Origin: DASXRA01 sp046734315
GTDB lineage: Bacteria > Actinomycetota > Actinomycetes > Mycobacteriales > Jatrophihabitantaceae
DNA: 16,156 nucleotides
Direction: 5' to 3'
Assembly: GCA_046734315.1 (NCBI GenBank)
Contig: JBKPQY010000297.1
Span: 1-16,156 of the forward strand
This document shows, piece after piece, positions 1-6,732 of the stretch (within the stretch, counting starts at the first letter, position 1; every line of letters begins with the position of its first letter). Under the pieces are notes generated by a model. The model searched no databases. It was not told where the DNA came from and saw only the letters and a list, made by a program, of their open reading frames with translations. A program made the translations under genes and the position numbers.

Positions 1-495
1 GCGTACGACCTGGTGCTCGTGCCACGCGACCCGAGTTCTCGCATCGGGTCGGTTCGGATCGCCATCGACGGCAAGACCAAGATCCCGCTCGGCGTGCAGC
101 TGTACGCGAGGGGCGACCAGTCGCCCGCCGTCGATGTCGCGTACACCCGGATCCGCTACAGCGTGCCCGACATGAGCAACTTCACCTTTACTCCCGCGAA
201 ATCGGTGAAGATCAAGGAAGGACCGTTCCCGGCCGCGGCGCAGCAGGGCCATCATCCCGTCACCACGATCGGTACGGGCTGGACGACCGTCGTGCGGATG
301 CAGGTTGCCGACCTCGGCGCGAACGGCCCGGAGATGGCATACCTGGAGGCGCTGCCACGGGTGAGCTGGGCGGGCGGCAGCGGTCGGCTGTTCGATTCCA
401 GGCTGGTGACCGTGCTCGTCTGTGACGACGGCCGCCTCTACGCTGGGCCGGTGGACAAGAGCGTCCTGGTCGCCGACGCGGCTGCCCGCAAGTGA
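1..495 (+). CDS. LolA/RseB-fold envelope protein, C-terminal part (5' end outside window)
   Basis: The frame is open from base 1 to a TGA at 493-495, giving 164 residues of a protein whose start lies upstream. The first residues (AYDLVLVPRDPSSRIGSVRI) followed by DGKTKIPLGVQLYARG look like the beta-sheet half of the LolA/MucB-RseB fold found in actinobacterial outer-membrane-lipoprotein-carrier-like or DUF2092 proteins. Known members are exported envelope proteins, often encoded just before an ABC-2 ATPase and permease, which is the arrangement here (the ATPase starts 55 bp downstream). The signal peptide or lipobox that would confirm export is not in the window. The substrate is unknown; a role in supplying or sensing a lipid or lipoprotein handled by the adjacent exporter is inference. 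The GTG at 13 is an internal codon, not a start. Confidence 0.72.
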   Translation, partial: AYDLVLVPRDPSSRIGSVRIAIDGKTKIPLGVQLYARGDQSPAVDVAYTRIRYSVPDMSNFTFTPAKSVKIKEGPFPAAAQQGHHPVTTIGTGWTTVVRMQVADLGANGPEMAYLEALPRVSWAGGSGRLFDSRLVTVLVCDDGRLYAGPVDKSVLVADAAARK

Positions 496-521
496 CCCTG
501 GCCCACGGGGCCACGCCACCG

Positions 522-532
522 TCCACAGTGGA
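522..532. repeat. TCCACAGTGGA palindrome, copy 1
   Basis: Five-base arms TCCAC/GTGGA surround a single A, and the 3' arm overlaps the GGAGG Shine-Dalgarno sequence of the ABC ATPase gene. A copy with six-base arms lies at 1426-1438 inside the same gene. The role is unknown; it could be an operator, an mRNA hairpin, or simply an over-represented genomic word. Confidence 0.4.
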
Positions 533-550
533 GGATTGGACAGCGACGCG

Positions 551-1597
551 ATGAGCGCTCGCGCGAAGAGCCCGCCGACCGCTACGTGGGCCGCGCCCAC
601 AGCGCGGCGTGACTCGCAGGATGCACCGGATGCGGCGCAGACGACAGACACATCCGGCGGATCGGAGAGGCTCGCGATCGGAAGCGACGGGCTGACCAAG
701 CGGTTTCGTGGTGGCCAGGTCGCGGTCGATCACGTGGACCTGCGCGTGCCGATCGGCTCGGTCTATGGCTTCCTAGGGCCGAACGGTTCGGGCAAGACGA
801 CCACGATCCGTATGCTGCTCGGGCTGATCTATCCGACGGCGGGCACGCATCGCCTGCTGGGTGAGCCGTTTGTCGATAACGCCGCGCGCGTGCTGCCGCG
901 CGTCGGCTCACTGGTCGAAGGCCCGGCGTTCCACCCGTACCTGTCCGGCTACGCCAACCTGGCGCGACTGGATGCCGCCGACCGCACCGTCTCGGCACGC
1001 ACGGCGCGCCGCCGGATCGGCGAGGCGCTCGATCGGGTCGGGCTTTCCGCGGCTGCCGGAAAGCGGTACCGCAACTACTCGCTCGGCATGCGGCAGCGCC
1101 TCGGCATCGCGGCGGCGCTGCTGCGTCCACGTGACCTGCTCGTGCTCGACGAGCCGACGAACGGCCTCGATCCGCAGGGCACCCGCGAGGTGCGACACCT
1201 GATCCGGCAACTCGGCGACGAGGGTGTCAGCGTGTTCGTCTCGTCGCATCTGCTCAGCGAGGTCGAGCAGATCTGCACGCACGTCGGCGTGATGAGCGTC
1301 GGGCGGATGGTGTGGCAGGGCTCGCTTGCGGCGCTAGCCGCAGAGCAGCAGGCGCGGGTGCGCGTTCTCTCGGCCACTCCTGCCACGGCGGCCGGGGTGC
1401 TCACCGGGCTAGGCCTGGAGGCAGTGTCCACAGTGGACGGTGAGGCGCGTGCGGTCCTGGGTGCGGTGGCACCGGAGCATGTTGTCGAGGCGCTGGTTGC
1501 CGCAGGAGTGGGTGTGCGCGGGTTCGCCGTCGACCGGCCCAGCCTCGAGGACGTGTTCGTGGGCCTGACCGGGGAGGGCTTCGATGTCTCTGGCTGA
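551..1597 (+). CDS. ABC-2 exporter ATP-binding protein
   Basis: A 348-residue ABC ATPase that would power the permease encoded next. Visible motifs are Walker A GPNGSGKT (about residues 76-83), signature YSLGMRQR (176-183), Walker B LLVLDE (196-201), D-loop GLD (205-207) and H-loop His233 in SSHLLSE. The C-terminal stretch ending RPSLEDVFVGLTGEG is typical of CcmA/NatA-type ATPases. ATG 551 was chosen because the purine-rich GGAGG at 530-534 precedes it and no other start codon lies between it and the ATPase fold. The spacing of about 16 nt is long. This leaves an unusual polar 40-residue N-terminal extension rich in Ala, Thr, Asp and Ser. The frame also stays open upstream to 422, inside the preceding gene, and that part is not convincing as protein. 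Substrate is unknown; lipid, peptide or drug export are all possible. Confidence 0.93.
   Translation: MSARAKSPPTATWAAPTARRDSQDAPDAAQTTDTSGGSERLAIGSDGLTKRFRGGQVAVDHVDLRVPIGSVYGFLGPNGSGKTTTIRMLLGLIYPTAGTHRLLGEPFVDNAARVLPRVGSLVEGPAFHPYLSGYANLARLDAADRTVSARTARRRIGEALDRVGLSAAAGKRYRNYSLGMRQRLGIAAALLRPRDLLVLDEPTNGLDPQGTREVRHLIRQLGDEGVSVFVSSHLLSEVEQICTHVGVMSVGRMVWQGSLAALAAEQQARVRVLSATPATAAGVLTGLGLEAVSTVDGEARAVLGAVAPEHVVEALVAAGVGVRGFAVDRPSLEDVFVGLTGEGFDVSG
1426..1438. repeat. GTCCACAGTGGAC palindrome, copy 2
   Basis: This is the same word as at 522-532, extended to six-base arms around a central A. It lies in the sequence encoding the C-terminal region of the ABC ATPase (residues 292-297, encoding VSTVDG), so part of the pattern is constrained by coding. 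Confidence 0.4.
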
Positions 1598-2492
1598 CGT
1601 CTCCCATCCCGCCCCCGACCCCGTCTCCTATCAGGCGACGTCCGGGAGCGGGACCCCGCCGACGTTCGCGCGATCGGGGAGGTTTCTCCGGTCCGAGCTG
1701 GGCATGGTCTTCCGACGGCGACGCAATCTAGCGCTGCTCGTGGTGCTGGGCGGCATTCCGATCCTGATCGCCGTAGCGATCAAGATCAGCGGCGGAACGT
1801 CGGGCGGAGGAAACGGTGACGGCGCCGCACTGTTCGGCAGCATCACGAGCAACGGGGTGTTCGTGGCGTTTTCTGCGCTGTTCGTGATCATGCCGTTGTT
1901 CCTGCCGATGGCGGTGTCGGTGGTTGCCGGCGATTCCGTGTCGGGCGAGGCGAACACCGGCACGCTCCGCTATCTGCTGGCTGTGCCGGTCGGGCGCACC
2001 CGGCTGCTCGCGGTCAAGTTCGCGGCGATACTCGCCTGGTGTGTCGCGTGCAGCCTCGTGGTTGCTGTCGTCGGGATGCTCATCGGCTTGATCCTGTTCG
2101 GGGGCGGCGAGGTGACGTTGCTCTCCGGCACCGGCGTGTCGTTCGCCGCCGGGCTGTGGAGGCTGACCCTTGTGGCGGGCTACGTCGCCGCAAGCATCGC
2201 CGCCGTGGGCGCGATCGGGCTGTTCGTGTCGACGCTGACCGAGGTGCCGATCGCGGCGATGGCCACCACGCTCGGCCTGACGATCACCAGCCAGGTGCTG
2301 GACGCGGTGCCGCAGATCAGCGCCGTCCACCCGTGGCTGCCCAGCCACTACTGGCAGCAGTTCATCGACATGCTGCGCGATCCGATGACCCTCGACAGAG
2401 TTGGCCACGGGCTGCTGGCGGCGGCGACCTACACCCTGGTGTTCCTGACGCTGGCCTGGGCCCGCTTCAACAACAAGGACGTCACGAGCTGA
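1584..2492 (+). CDS. ABC-2 type permease
   Basis: A 302-residue integral membrane subunit for the ATPase encoded just before it. ATG 1584 lies 14 bp inside the end of that gene and has a strong ribosome site (GGGGAGGG at 1571-1578), so the two are translationally coupled. After a polar N-terminus of about 45 residues, hydrophobic segments follow near residues 50-67, 92-114, 143-172, 185-215, 220-240 and 275-295. The stretch GDSVSGEANTGTLRYLLAVP (117-136) is the conserved ABC-2 loop, usually written SGExxxGTLRxLLxxPVxR. The product probably forms a dimer in the cytoplasmic membrane with two ATPase subunits. The gene ends 13 bp from the convergent DUF2630 gene, leaving no room for a classical terminator. 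Substrate is unknown. Confidence 0.9.
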   Translation: MSLADVSHPAPDPVSYQATSGSGTPPTFARSGRFLRSELGMVFRRRRNLALLVVLGGIPILIAVAIKISGGTSGGGNGDGAALFGSITSNGVFVAFSALFVIMPLFLPMAVSVVAGDSVSGEANTGTLRYLLAVPVGRTRLLAVKFAAILAWCVACSLVVAVVGMLIGLILFGGGEVTLLSGTGVSFAAGLWRLTLVAGYVAASIAAVGAIGLFVSTLTEVPIAAMATTLGLTITSQVLDAVPQISAVHPWLPSHYWQQFIDMLRDPMTLDRVGHGLLAAATYTLVFLTLAWARFNNKDVTS

Positions 2493-2505
2493 GCGACCGT
2501 CCTGG

Positions 2506-2748
2506 CTATTGCAGGTAGCCCTCAACGTCGTTGATCGAACGTGTCTGGGCGGCGTCCGGATCGTCGCCGAACTCTTCGCGCGCGCGGCGCTGGCGCAGCA
2601 GGTCCCAGCACTGGTCGAGTTGCCGCTCGATCAGCTCGAGGCGCTGCCTGTCGTCGCCGGTGAGGCCCCGTCCGCGATGCGTGGTGCGCAGGTCTCGCTC
2701 TTCGTCGACCAGCTCGTGTATGCGAGCCAGAACTGTCTCATCGTTCAC
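2506..2748 (-). CDS. DUF2630 family protein
   Basis: A small acidic, probably helical protein. The sequence VLARIHELVDEERDLRT, then QLDQCWDLLRQRRAREEFG, then a terminal VEGYLQ is the recognisable DUF2630 pattern of actinobacteria. No biochemical function is known. An ATG at 2757 lies directly against the AAGGAAGG ribosome site (2758-2765), whereas the GTG at 2748 sits 9 nt from it and begins VNDETVLARI, matching the usual start of the family. I therefore prefer 2748 (80 residues); starting at 2757 gives 83 residues and an 8-bp overlap with the MFS gene. Either way it directly follows the MFS gene and is probably co-transcribed with it. Confidence 0.88.
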   Translation of the reverse strand: MNDETVLARIHELVDEERDLRTTHRGRGLTGDDRQRLELIERQLDQCWDLLRQRRAREEFGDDPDAAQTRSINDVEGYLQ

Positions 2749-2749
2749 G

Positions 2750-4165
2750 TCACTCATCCTTCCTTATGGCAGCTCGGGCCGGGATACGCACGGTTACGAC
2801 CACCACGAGCGCCGCCACCACGAGCAGCACCGCGCAGATGACCGCGACGACCCGGTAGCCGTGCACCATCACATCGGGGCGGCGGTAGCCGTCGCCGTGC
2901 AGCCCGGCCAGCGGCGGCAGCACCGCCACCGCGAGCAGCGACGCTGCCCGGGCGACCGCGTTATTCACGCCGGACGCGACGCCCACCTGGTCCGGCGGGG
3001 CGGTGCCCATCACCGTGGCGGTCAGCGGAGCAACAAACGTGCACAGGCCCAGGCCGAAGACGATGACGCCAGGAAGAACGTCGGTGAGGTAGTTGTGGTG
3101 GTGGGTGTCGATGCGCAACGTCAGCAGCAGCCCCACGGCGCAGATCAACGGCCCGACGGTCATCTGCAGCCGCGGCCCGATGCGTGCGGCTAACGCTCCG
3201 GACCGTGCCGACAGGAACATCATCAGGATCGTGATCGGCAGCGTCGCTGTGCCCGCCGCGAGGGCGCCGTAGCCGGCAGATATCTGCAGGTGCAGCACCA
3301 GCACGAACAGCACCGCGCCGAGTGCGCCGTAGGTCATGAACGTCATGACGTTGGCGCCGCTGAATGCGCGGTTGGCGAACAGGCCGAGCGGGACGAGCGG
3401 CTGCTTCTCATCCCGCTCGACGATGACGAACCCGCCCAGGAGCGCCAGCCCGACGGCCGTGATGATCCCTGCCTCAGCGTGCCAGCCGCTCGAACCGGCG
3501 GTGGTTGTGCCATACGTCAGCGCCGCAAGGCCGCCGGCGACGAGCAATGTGCCGGGGATGTCGAGGCGGGTCGCGCGGGTCTCGGCCCGCGTCTCCGGAA
3601 CGTACTTCAGGCCCAGCATGATGACCGCGACGGCGAACGGCAGGTTGATCGCAAACGCCCACCGCCACGAGACGTCCTGCACCAGCCAGCCGCCCAGGAA
3701 CGGCCCGATCGCTGTCGCGACGCCGCCGAGCCCGGACCAGGCACCCACGGCGGCAGCGCGATCCTCCGCCGCGAACGACGCCGAGATGATCGCAAGGCTC
3801 CCCGGCGTCAGGAGAGCGCCGCCGACGCCTTGGAGAGCACGCGCTGCGATCAGCATCTCGACATTCGGCGCGACGGCACACAGCAGCGACGCGACAGCGA
3901 ACCACGCCACCCCGGTGAGGAACACCCGGCGGCGCCCCAGTCGGTCGCCGAGGGAACCGCCCAGCAGGATCAGGCTGGCCAGCGGCAGCAGGTAGCCGTT
4001 CTGCACCCACTGCAACGCGCCGAAGCTGGCGTTGAAGTCCTGCCCGATCTTCTTGGTGGCGACGTTCGCGATCGTGCTGTCGAGAAACGCCATGCCGCTG
4101 CCGAGGATCGTGGTCGCCAGTACGCCGCGACCTACGGCGGTGCCCAGCCTGATGGGTTCGGTCAC
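2750..4165 (-). CDS. MFS transporter, DHA2 (EmrB/QacA-like) drug:H+ antiporter family
   Basis: A 471-residue multi-pass protein of the length and hydropathy of a 14-helix DHA2 efflux pump. Family motifs are FLDSTIANVA in helix 1 (27-36), motif A GGSLGDRLGRRR after helix 2 (69-80), RALQGVGGALL (109-119) and the antiporter motif C GLGGVATAIGPFLGG (145-159). The start is GTG 4165, with GGAGA about 11 nt upstream. Known members export cationic drugs, dyes or endogenous metabolites by proton antiport; the substrate here is unknown. It lies 121 bp downstream of the DrrB-like permease on the same strand, so the efflux genes may form one transcription unit. No adjacent regulator gene is present. Confidence 0.93.
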   Translation of the reverse strand: MTEPIRLGTAVGRGVLATTILGSGMAFLDSTIANVATKKIGQDFNASFGALQWVQNGYLLPLASLILLGGSLGDRLGRRRVFLTGVAWFAVASLLCAVAPNVEMLIAARALQGVGGALLTPGSLAIISASFAAEDRAAAVGAWSGLGGVATAIGPFLGGWLVQDVSWRWAFAINLPFAVAVIMLGLKYVPETRAETRATRLDIPGTLLVAGGLAALTYGTTTAGSSGWHAEAGIITAVGLALLGGFVIVERDEKQPLVPLGLFANRAFSGANVMTFMTYGALGAVLFVLVLHLQISAGYGALAAGTATLPITILMMFLSARSGALAARIGPRLQMTVGPLICAVGLLLTLRIDTHHHNYLTDVLPGVIVFGLGLCTFVAPLTATVMGTAPPDQVGVASGVNNAVARAASLLAVAVLPPLAGLHGDGYRRPDVMVHGYRVVAVICAVLLVVAALVVVVTVRIPARAAIRKDE

Positions 4166-4286
4166 CCGGCATAGTCTCCGCTATTCATCCCGCCCGCGTA
4201 GATCAACGCCCGCGTCACTCGCTGCCGTGGCGGCACGCGGTACTGGTTCGCTGCGCAAGCGTCGCTCAGGGTGCGATCGCTCATCG
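4166..4286. other. Intergenic spacer between permease and MFS genes
   Basis: A 121-bp non-coding gap. It holds only short inverted repeats, such as TGCCG/CGGCA with a three-base loop near 4222-4234, and the MFS ribosome site. There is no U-tract terminator and no convincing promoter, so read-through from the upstream ABC genes is plausible. Confidence 0.4.
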
Positions 4287-5048
4287 TCAGTCAGCGAACG
4301 TGGCCAACGCCCACATCGACAGCCAGGTGAGCACCACCCCCGTCACGGCGATCGTGAGCACACAGGCGCCGAGTGAGCCCCAATGGATGTCGTGGAACAG
4401 CACGAGATCGCGCAGTCCGGTGATCACATACGAGACCGGGTTGAGCCGGGCGATCGCCTGAAGTGGTCCCGCCAGCAGGTCCAGCGGCACGAAGTTCGGC
4501 GTCAGGAACAGCAGCGGGAAGAAGATCAGGAACGACGCGTTGGTCGTCTGGACGTTCTTGGTCTTCAGCGCGATCGCGATCGCGATGCCGGCGTATGCCA
4601 CACCCCACAGCGCGGAGAGCGCGATCAGCAGCACGATGCCCAAGGCCCCGGACTTCACTCGCGCCCCGAATGCATAGCCCACCGCCAGGACGATGGCCGA
4701 CACCGCGACGCCCCGAACGAGGTCGGCACCGAGGCGTCCCCACACGATCGCCGTGCGCCGGATCGGCGCGGCAAGCAACTTGTCGAGATACCCGATGTCG
4801 ATGTCGGTGACCATCGCCAGCCCTGACGTCGCCGAACTCACCGCGAACACCAATGACACGGGGATCTGGAACGCCACGTAGCGCTGCCCGTGCAGGAACG
4901 GTGTGTGCTCCGGACTGAAGATCTTGTTGACCTGGCCGAGGTTGACGACCAGGAAGAACACCGGGATGAACAGCGCGGGGATCGTCGCGGCCGGGATGCG
5001 CCACACCTCGCGCACCGCGCGCCGGCCGAGCAACAGCGTCTCGCTCAC
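4287..5048 (-). CDS. DrrB-like ABC-2 permease
   Basis: A 253-residue permease with about six hydrophobic segments. It contains DIGYLDKLLAAPIRRTAIVWGR (a conserved cytoplasmic loop of DrrB/ABC-2 permeases, shown here as key residues GYLDKLL and PIRR) and LNPVSYVITGLRDLVL near the C-terminus, the usual LNPxxyvxxalR signature. The GTG start at 5048 overlaps the TGA of the upstream ATPase gene in a GTGA junction (5045-5048), a hallmark of coupled translation of the two subunits. It would form the membrane channel of an exporter; in known DrrAB systems the substrate is daunorubicin/doxorubicin, but the family is broad and the substrate here cannot be inferred. Confidence 0.92.
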   Translation of the reverse strand: MSETLLLGRRAVREVWRIPAATIPALFIPVFFLVVNLGQVNKIFSPEHTPFLHGQRYVAFQIPVSLVFAVSSATSGLAMVTDIDIGYLDKLLAAPIRRTAIVWGRLGADLVRGVAVSAIVLAVGYAFGARVKSGALGIVLLIALSALWGVAYAGIAIAIALKTKNVQTTNASFLIFFPLLFLTPNFVPLDLLAGPLQAIARLNPVSYVITGLRDLVLFHDIHWGSLGACVLTIAVTGVVLTWLSMWALATFAD

Positions 5049-6028
5049 TGGGCTGCCACCTCCGCCGGCACGCCGCCCTCGATGCGGCGACCCGTCGCGG
5101 CCAGGAACACGTCGTCGAGGCTGGGCCGGGACAGGGTGATCGCTCCGGGTCGGATGTCGGCCTCGGCGAGCAGGTGCACGATGTCCGGTACGGCCGCCGC
5201 GCCGTCGTCCACGTACACCGCGAGACCCTCTGCCGCATCGACCATGTGGTCGAGACTCGGCACGAGGGCCAGCACACTCCGGGCTGTGTCGTGCTGCTCG
5301 GCTCTCAGCCCGACTGTGACGACATCGCTGCCCAGCTGGGACTTAAGCGTGTCGGGTGTACCTTCGGCGACGACCTTCCCGTCGTCGATGATCGCTACCC
5401 GCTCGCAGAGCTGGTCGGCCTCCTCGAGGTACTGCGTCGTCAGGAAAACCGTGGCGCCGGTGCTGTTGATGCGCCGCACCTCGTTCCAGATCGTGACCCG
5501 GCTGGCCGGGTCGAGGCCGGTGGTCGGCTCATCGAGAAACAGCACGTCGGGTGCGTGGACCAGCGCGGTGGCGAGGTCCAGCCGCCGCTTCATGCCGCCC
5601 GAGTACGCGCGCACCAGGCGGTCGGCGGCGTCGCTAAGCCCGACCAGGCCGAGCAGCTCGGTCGCCCGAGCGGGTGGGTCGGGCACCTTGTACAGGCCGC
5701 ATTGCAGCTCGAGCAGTTCGCGGCCGGTCTGTGTTGGGTCCAGCCCGACCTCCTGAAGCGCGACGCCGATCCGCTCGCGTACGCGCGCGGGTTCGCGCCG
5801 TACGTCGAGGCCCGCCACAGTCGCACCGCCGGCGCTGATCGGCAGCAACGTGCACAGCATCCGAACCGTCGTCGTCTTGCCTGCGCCGTTCGGTCCCAAG
5901 AAACCGAACACCTCGCCGCGCGCGACGTCGAGGTCGATACCGCGGACCGCCTCGACATCCGGTTGCCCACGCGCTCCCCGATATCGCTTCCACAGCCCGG
6001 TGACCTCGATCGCGTGCTGGTTGCTCAC
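5045..6028 (-). CDS. DrrA-like ABC transporter ATP-binding protein
   Basis: A 327-residue ATPase of the daunorubicin-resistance type. Walker A is GPNGAGKT (45-52), signature YSGGMKRR (142-149), Walker B VLFLDE (162-167) and D-loop GLD (171-173). The switch position reads TTQYLEEAD, so the usual His is Gln199, a substitution common in the DrrA subfamily. The C-terminal TLSRPSLDDVFLAATGR is the DrrA-type tail. The start is GTG 6028, preceded by AAGGAGA about 5 nt upstream. It is the first gene of the minus-strand efflux block (ATPase, permease, MFS, DUF2630). Upstream is an AT-rich stretch (about 6086-6110) that may contain the promoter, but no clear -35/-10 pair could be fixed. Confidence 0.93.
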   Translation of the reverse strand: MSNQHAIEVTGLWKRYRGARGQPDVEAVRGIDLDVARGEVFGFLGPNGAGKTTTVRMLCTLLPISAGGATVAGLDVRREPARVRERIGVALQEVGLDPTQTGRELLELQCGLYKVPDPPARATELLGLVGLSDAADRLVRAYSGGMKRRLDLATALVHAPDVLFLDEPTTGLDPASRVTIWNEVRRINSTGATVFLTTQYLEEADQLCERVAIIDDGKVVAEGTPDTLKSQLGSDVVTVGLRAEQHDTARSVLALVPSLDHMVDAAEGLAVYVDDGAAAVPDIVHLLAEADIRPGAITLSRPSLDDVFLAATGRRIEGGVPAEVAAQ

Positions 6029-6152
6029 CTAGCTCTCCTTCGCGCTCCTTCGCAGCTCGCGGGTGCCACCCTAGAGGCGGGGGCGGACAATTTCTGACCT
6101 TATTTGCCAATCGCGAGCAGGGACGCCCGAGCCGCTACGCTCGACTCGTTCC

Positions 6153-6241
6153 GGAGGGCTCGCCTAGTGGCCGATGGCGGCGGTCTTGAAAACCGCTAGG
6201 GCGCGGAAGCGTCCTCGTGGGTTCGAATCCCACGCCCTCCG
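6153..6241 (+). tRNA. tRNA-Ser (anticodon UGA)
   Basis: Acceptor strands GGAGGGC (from 6153) and GCCCTCC (ending 6240) pair, with G6241 as discriminator. The anticodon stem GCGGT/ACCGC encloses the loop CTTGAAA, with anticodon TGA at 6187-6189, so it reads UCA/UCG-type serine codons. A long variable arm (about 6195-6213) and the T-arm GTGGGTTCGAATCCCAC complete a class II serine tRNA. CCA is not encoded. It sits between the divergently oriented DrrA-like gene and a zone of gene debris, the kind of tRNA 3' flank often used for integration. Confidence 0.96.
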
Positions 6242-6570
6242 CTCCTGCGCTGTCTCGAGACACCGTTGACAGGTGTGTCGGGAAATCGTTGCATGTTCAG
6301 GCTTTCGACGGAGGGCCTGGTGCCGGGTTGAGACGCCACACGAGTACGGGGCAGCCCTCACCCCGGACGGCGCTCAGGTGTGCTGCTGGACCGCGCCGAC
6401 CGGGCAGCCCACCGGGGCGGTCACCGACCCCGCCGTTCAGGTCACCCGCGACGATGCCACGGCGACGCACTCGTGCTTCGCCCACCGCCTGAGGCGGTCC
6501 GATCGATTCGGGAGACACGTGCGCGGACGCATGGAATCGTTGGCGAAACCAACCGCGGACGACCTGGCGA
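6242..6570. other. tRNA-flanking non-coding stretch with possible surface-protein relic
   Basis: No intact gene was found in these 329 bp. Open frames over the tRNA on the minus strand are artefacts. On the plus strand, 6366-6488 reads as WTAPTGQPTGAVTDP then VQVTRDDATAT, a composition and pattern like beta-sandwich repeats of actinobacterial surface proteins. It has no start, no ribosome site and loses any pattern after 6488. It may be a relic, but this is weak. Confidence 0.3.
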
Positions 6571-6732
6571 ATGGCCCGCCCGGCGCTTCTCATCGCGACC
6601 GTGATTCTGGTGGCACTCGGCCTCTGGCGGCTCGTCACCCGAGCCGTGGAGCCGGCTACAGGCCCGCCGTGTTCTGTCAGCGGTGCTCAGCCAGGACGGC
6701 TTGGACCGCGGCGTTGGTCGCGGCCGCGCTGA
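6571..6732 (+). pseudogene. Truncated N-terminus of a membrane-anchored protein
   Basis: ATG 6571 opens a 53-residue frame beginning MARPALLIATVILVALGLWR, a clean N-terminal membrane anchor, followed by LVTRAVEPATGPPCSVSG. This resembles the start of actinobacterial secreted proteins that carry a lysozyme-like domain after a short AVxP...CxVxG stretch. The similarity stops after about residue 40, and the frame then runs into the 3' end of the opposite-strand gene (6677 onward) and terminates at 6730-6732. No ribosome site is evident. I read it as the 5' remnant of a gene cut off by a rearrangement; it could also be a small membrane protein. Confidence 0.3.

Noticed and set aside
1728..2525. 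265-codon minus-strand frame opposite the ABC permease
   Set aside because: Composition is dominated by Arg, Gln, His and Asp, as expected for the antisense of a hydrophobic gene.
3290..4174. Long plus-strand open frame (294 codons) opposite the MFS gene
   Set aside because: It is an antisense shadow: His/Arg/Gln/Pro-rich, no domain, while the minus strand has clear MFS motifs.
5174..6097. Long plus-strand open frame (307 codons) opposite the DrrA-like gene
   Set aside because: It mirrors a gene with intact Walker motifs and has no recognisable sequence of its own.
6164..6361. Minus-strand frame across tRNA-Ser
   Set aside because: It contains the WDSNPRG-type string that arises from reading a tRNA T-arm backwards; not a protein.
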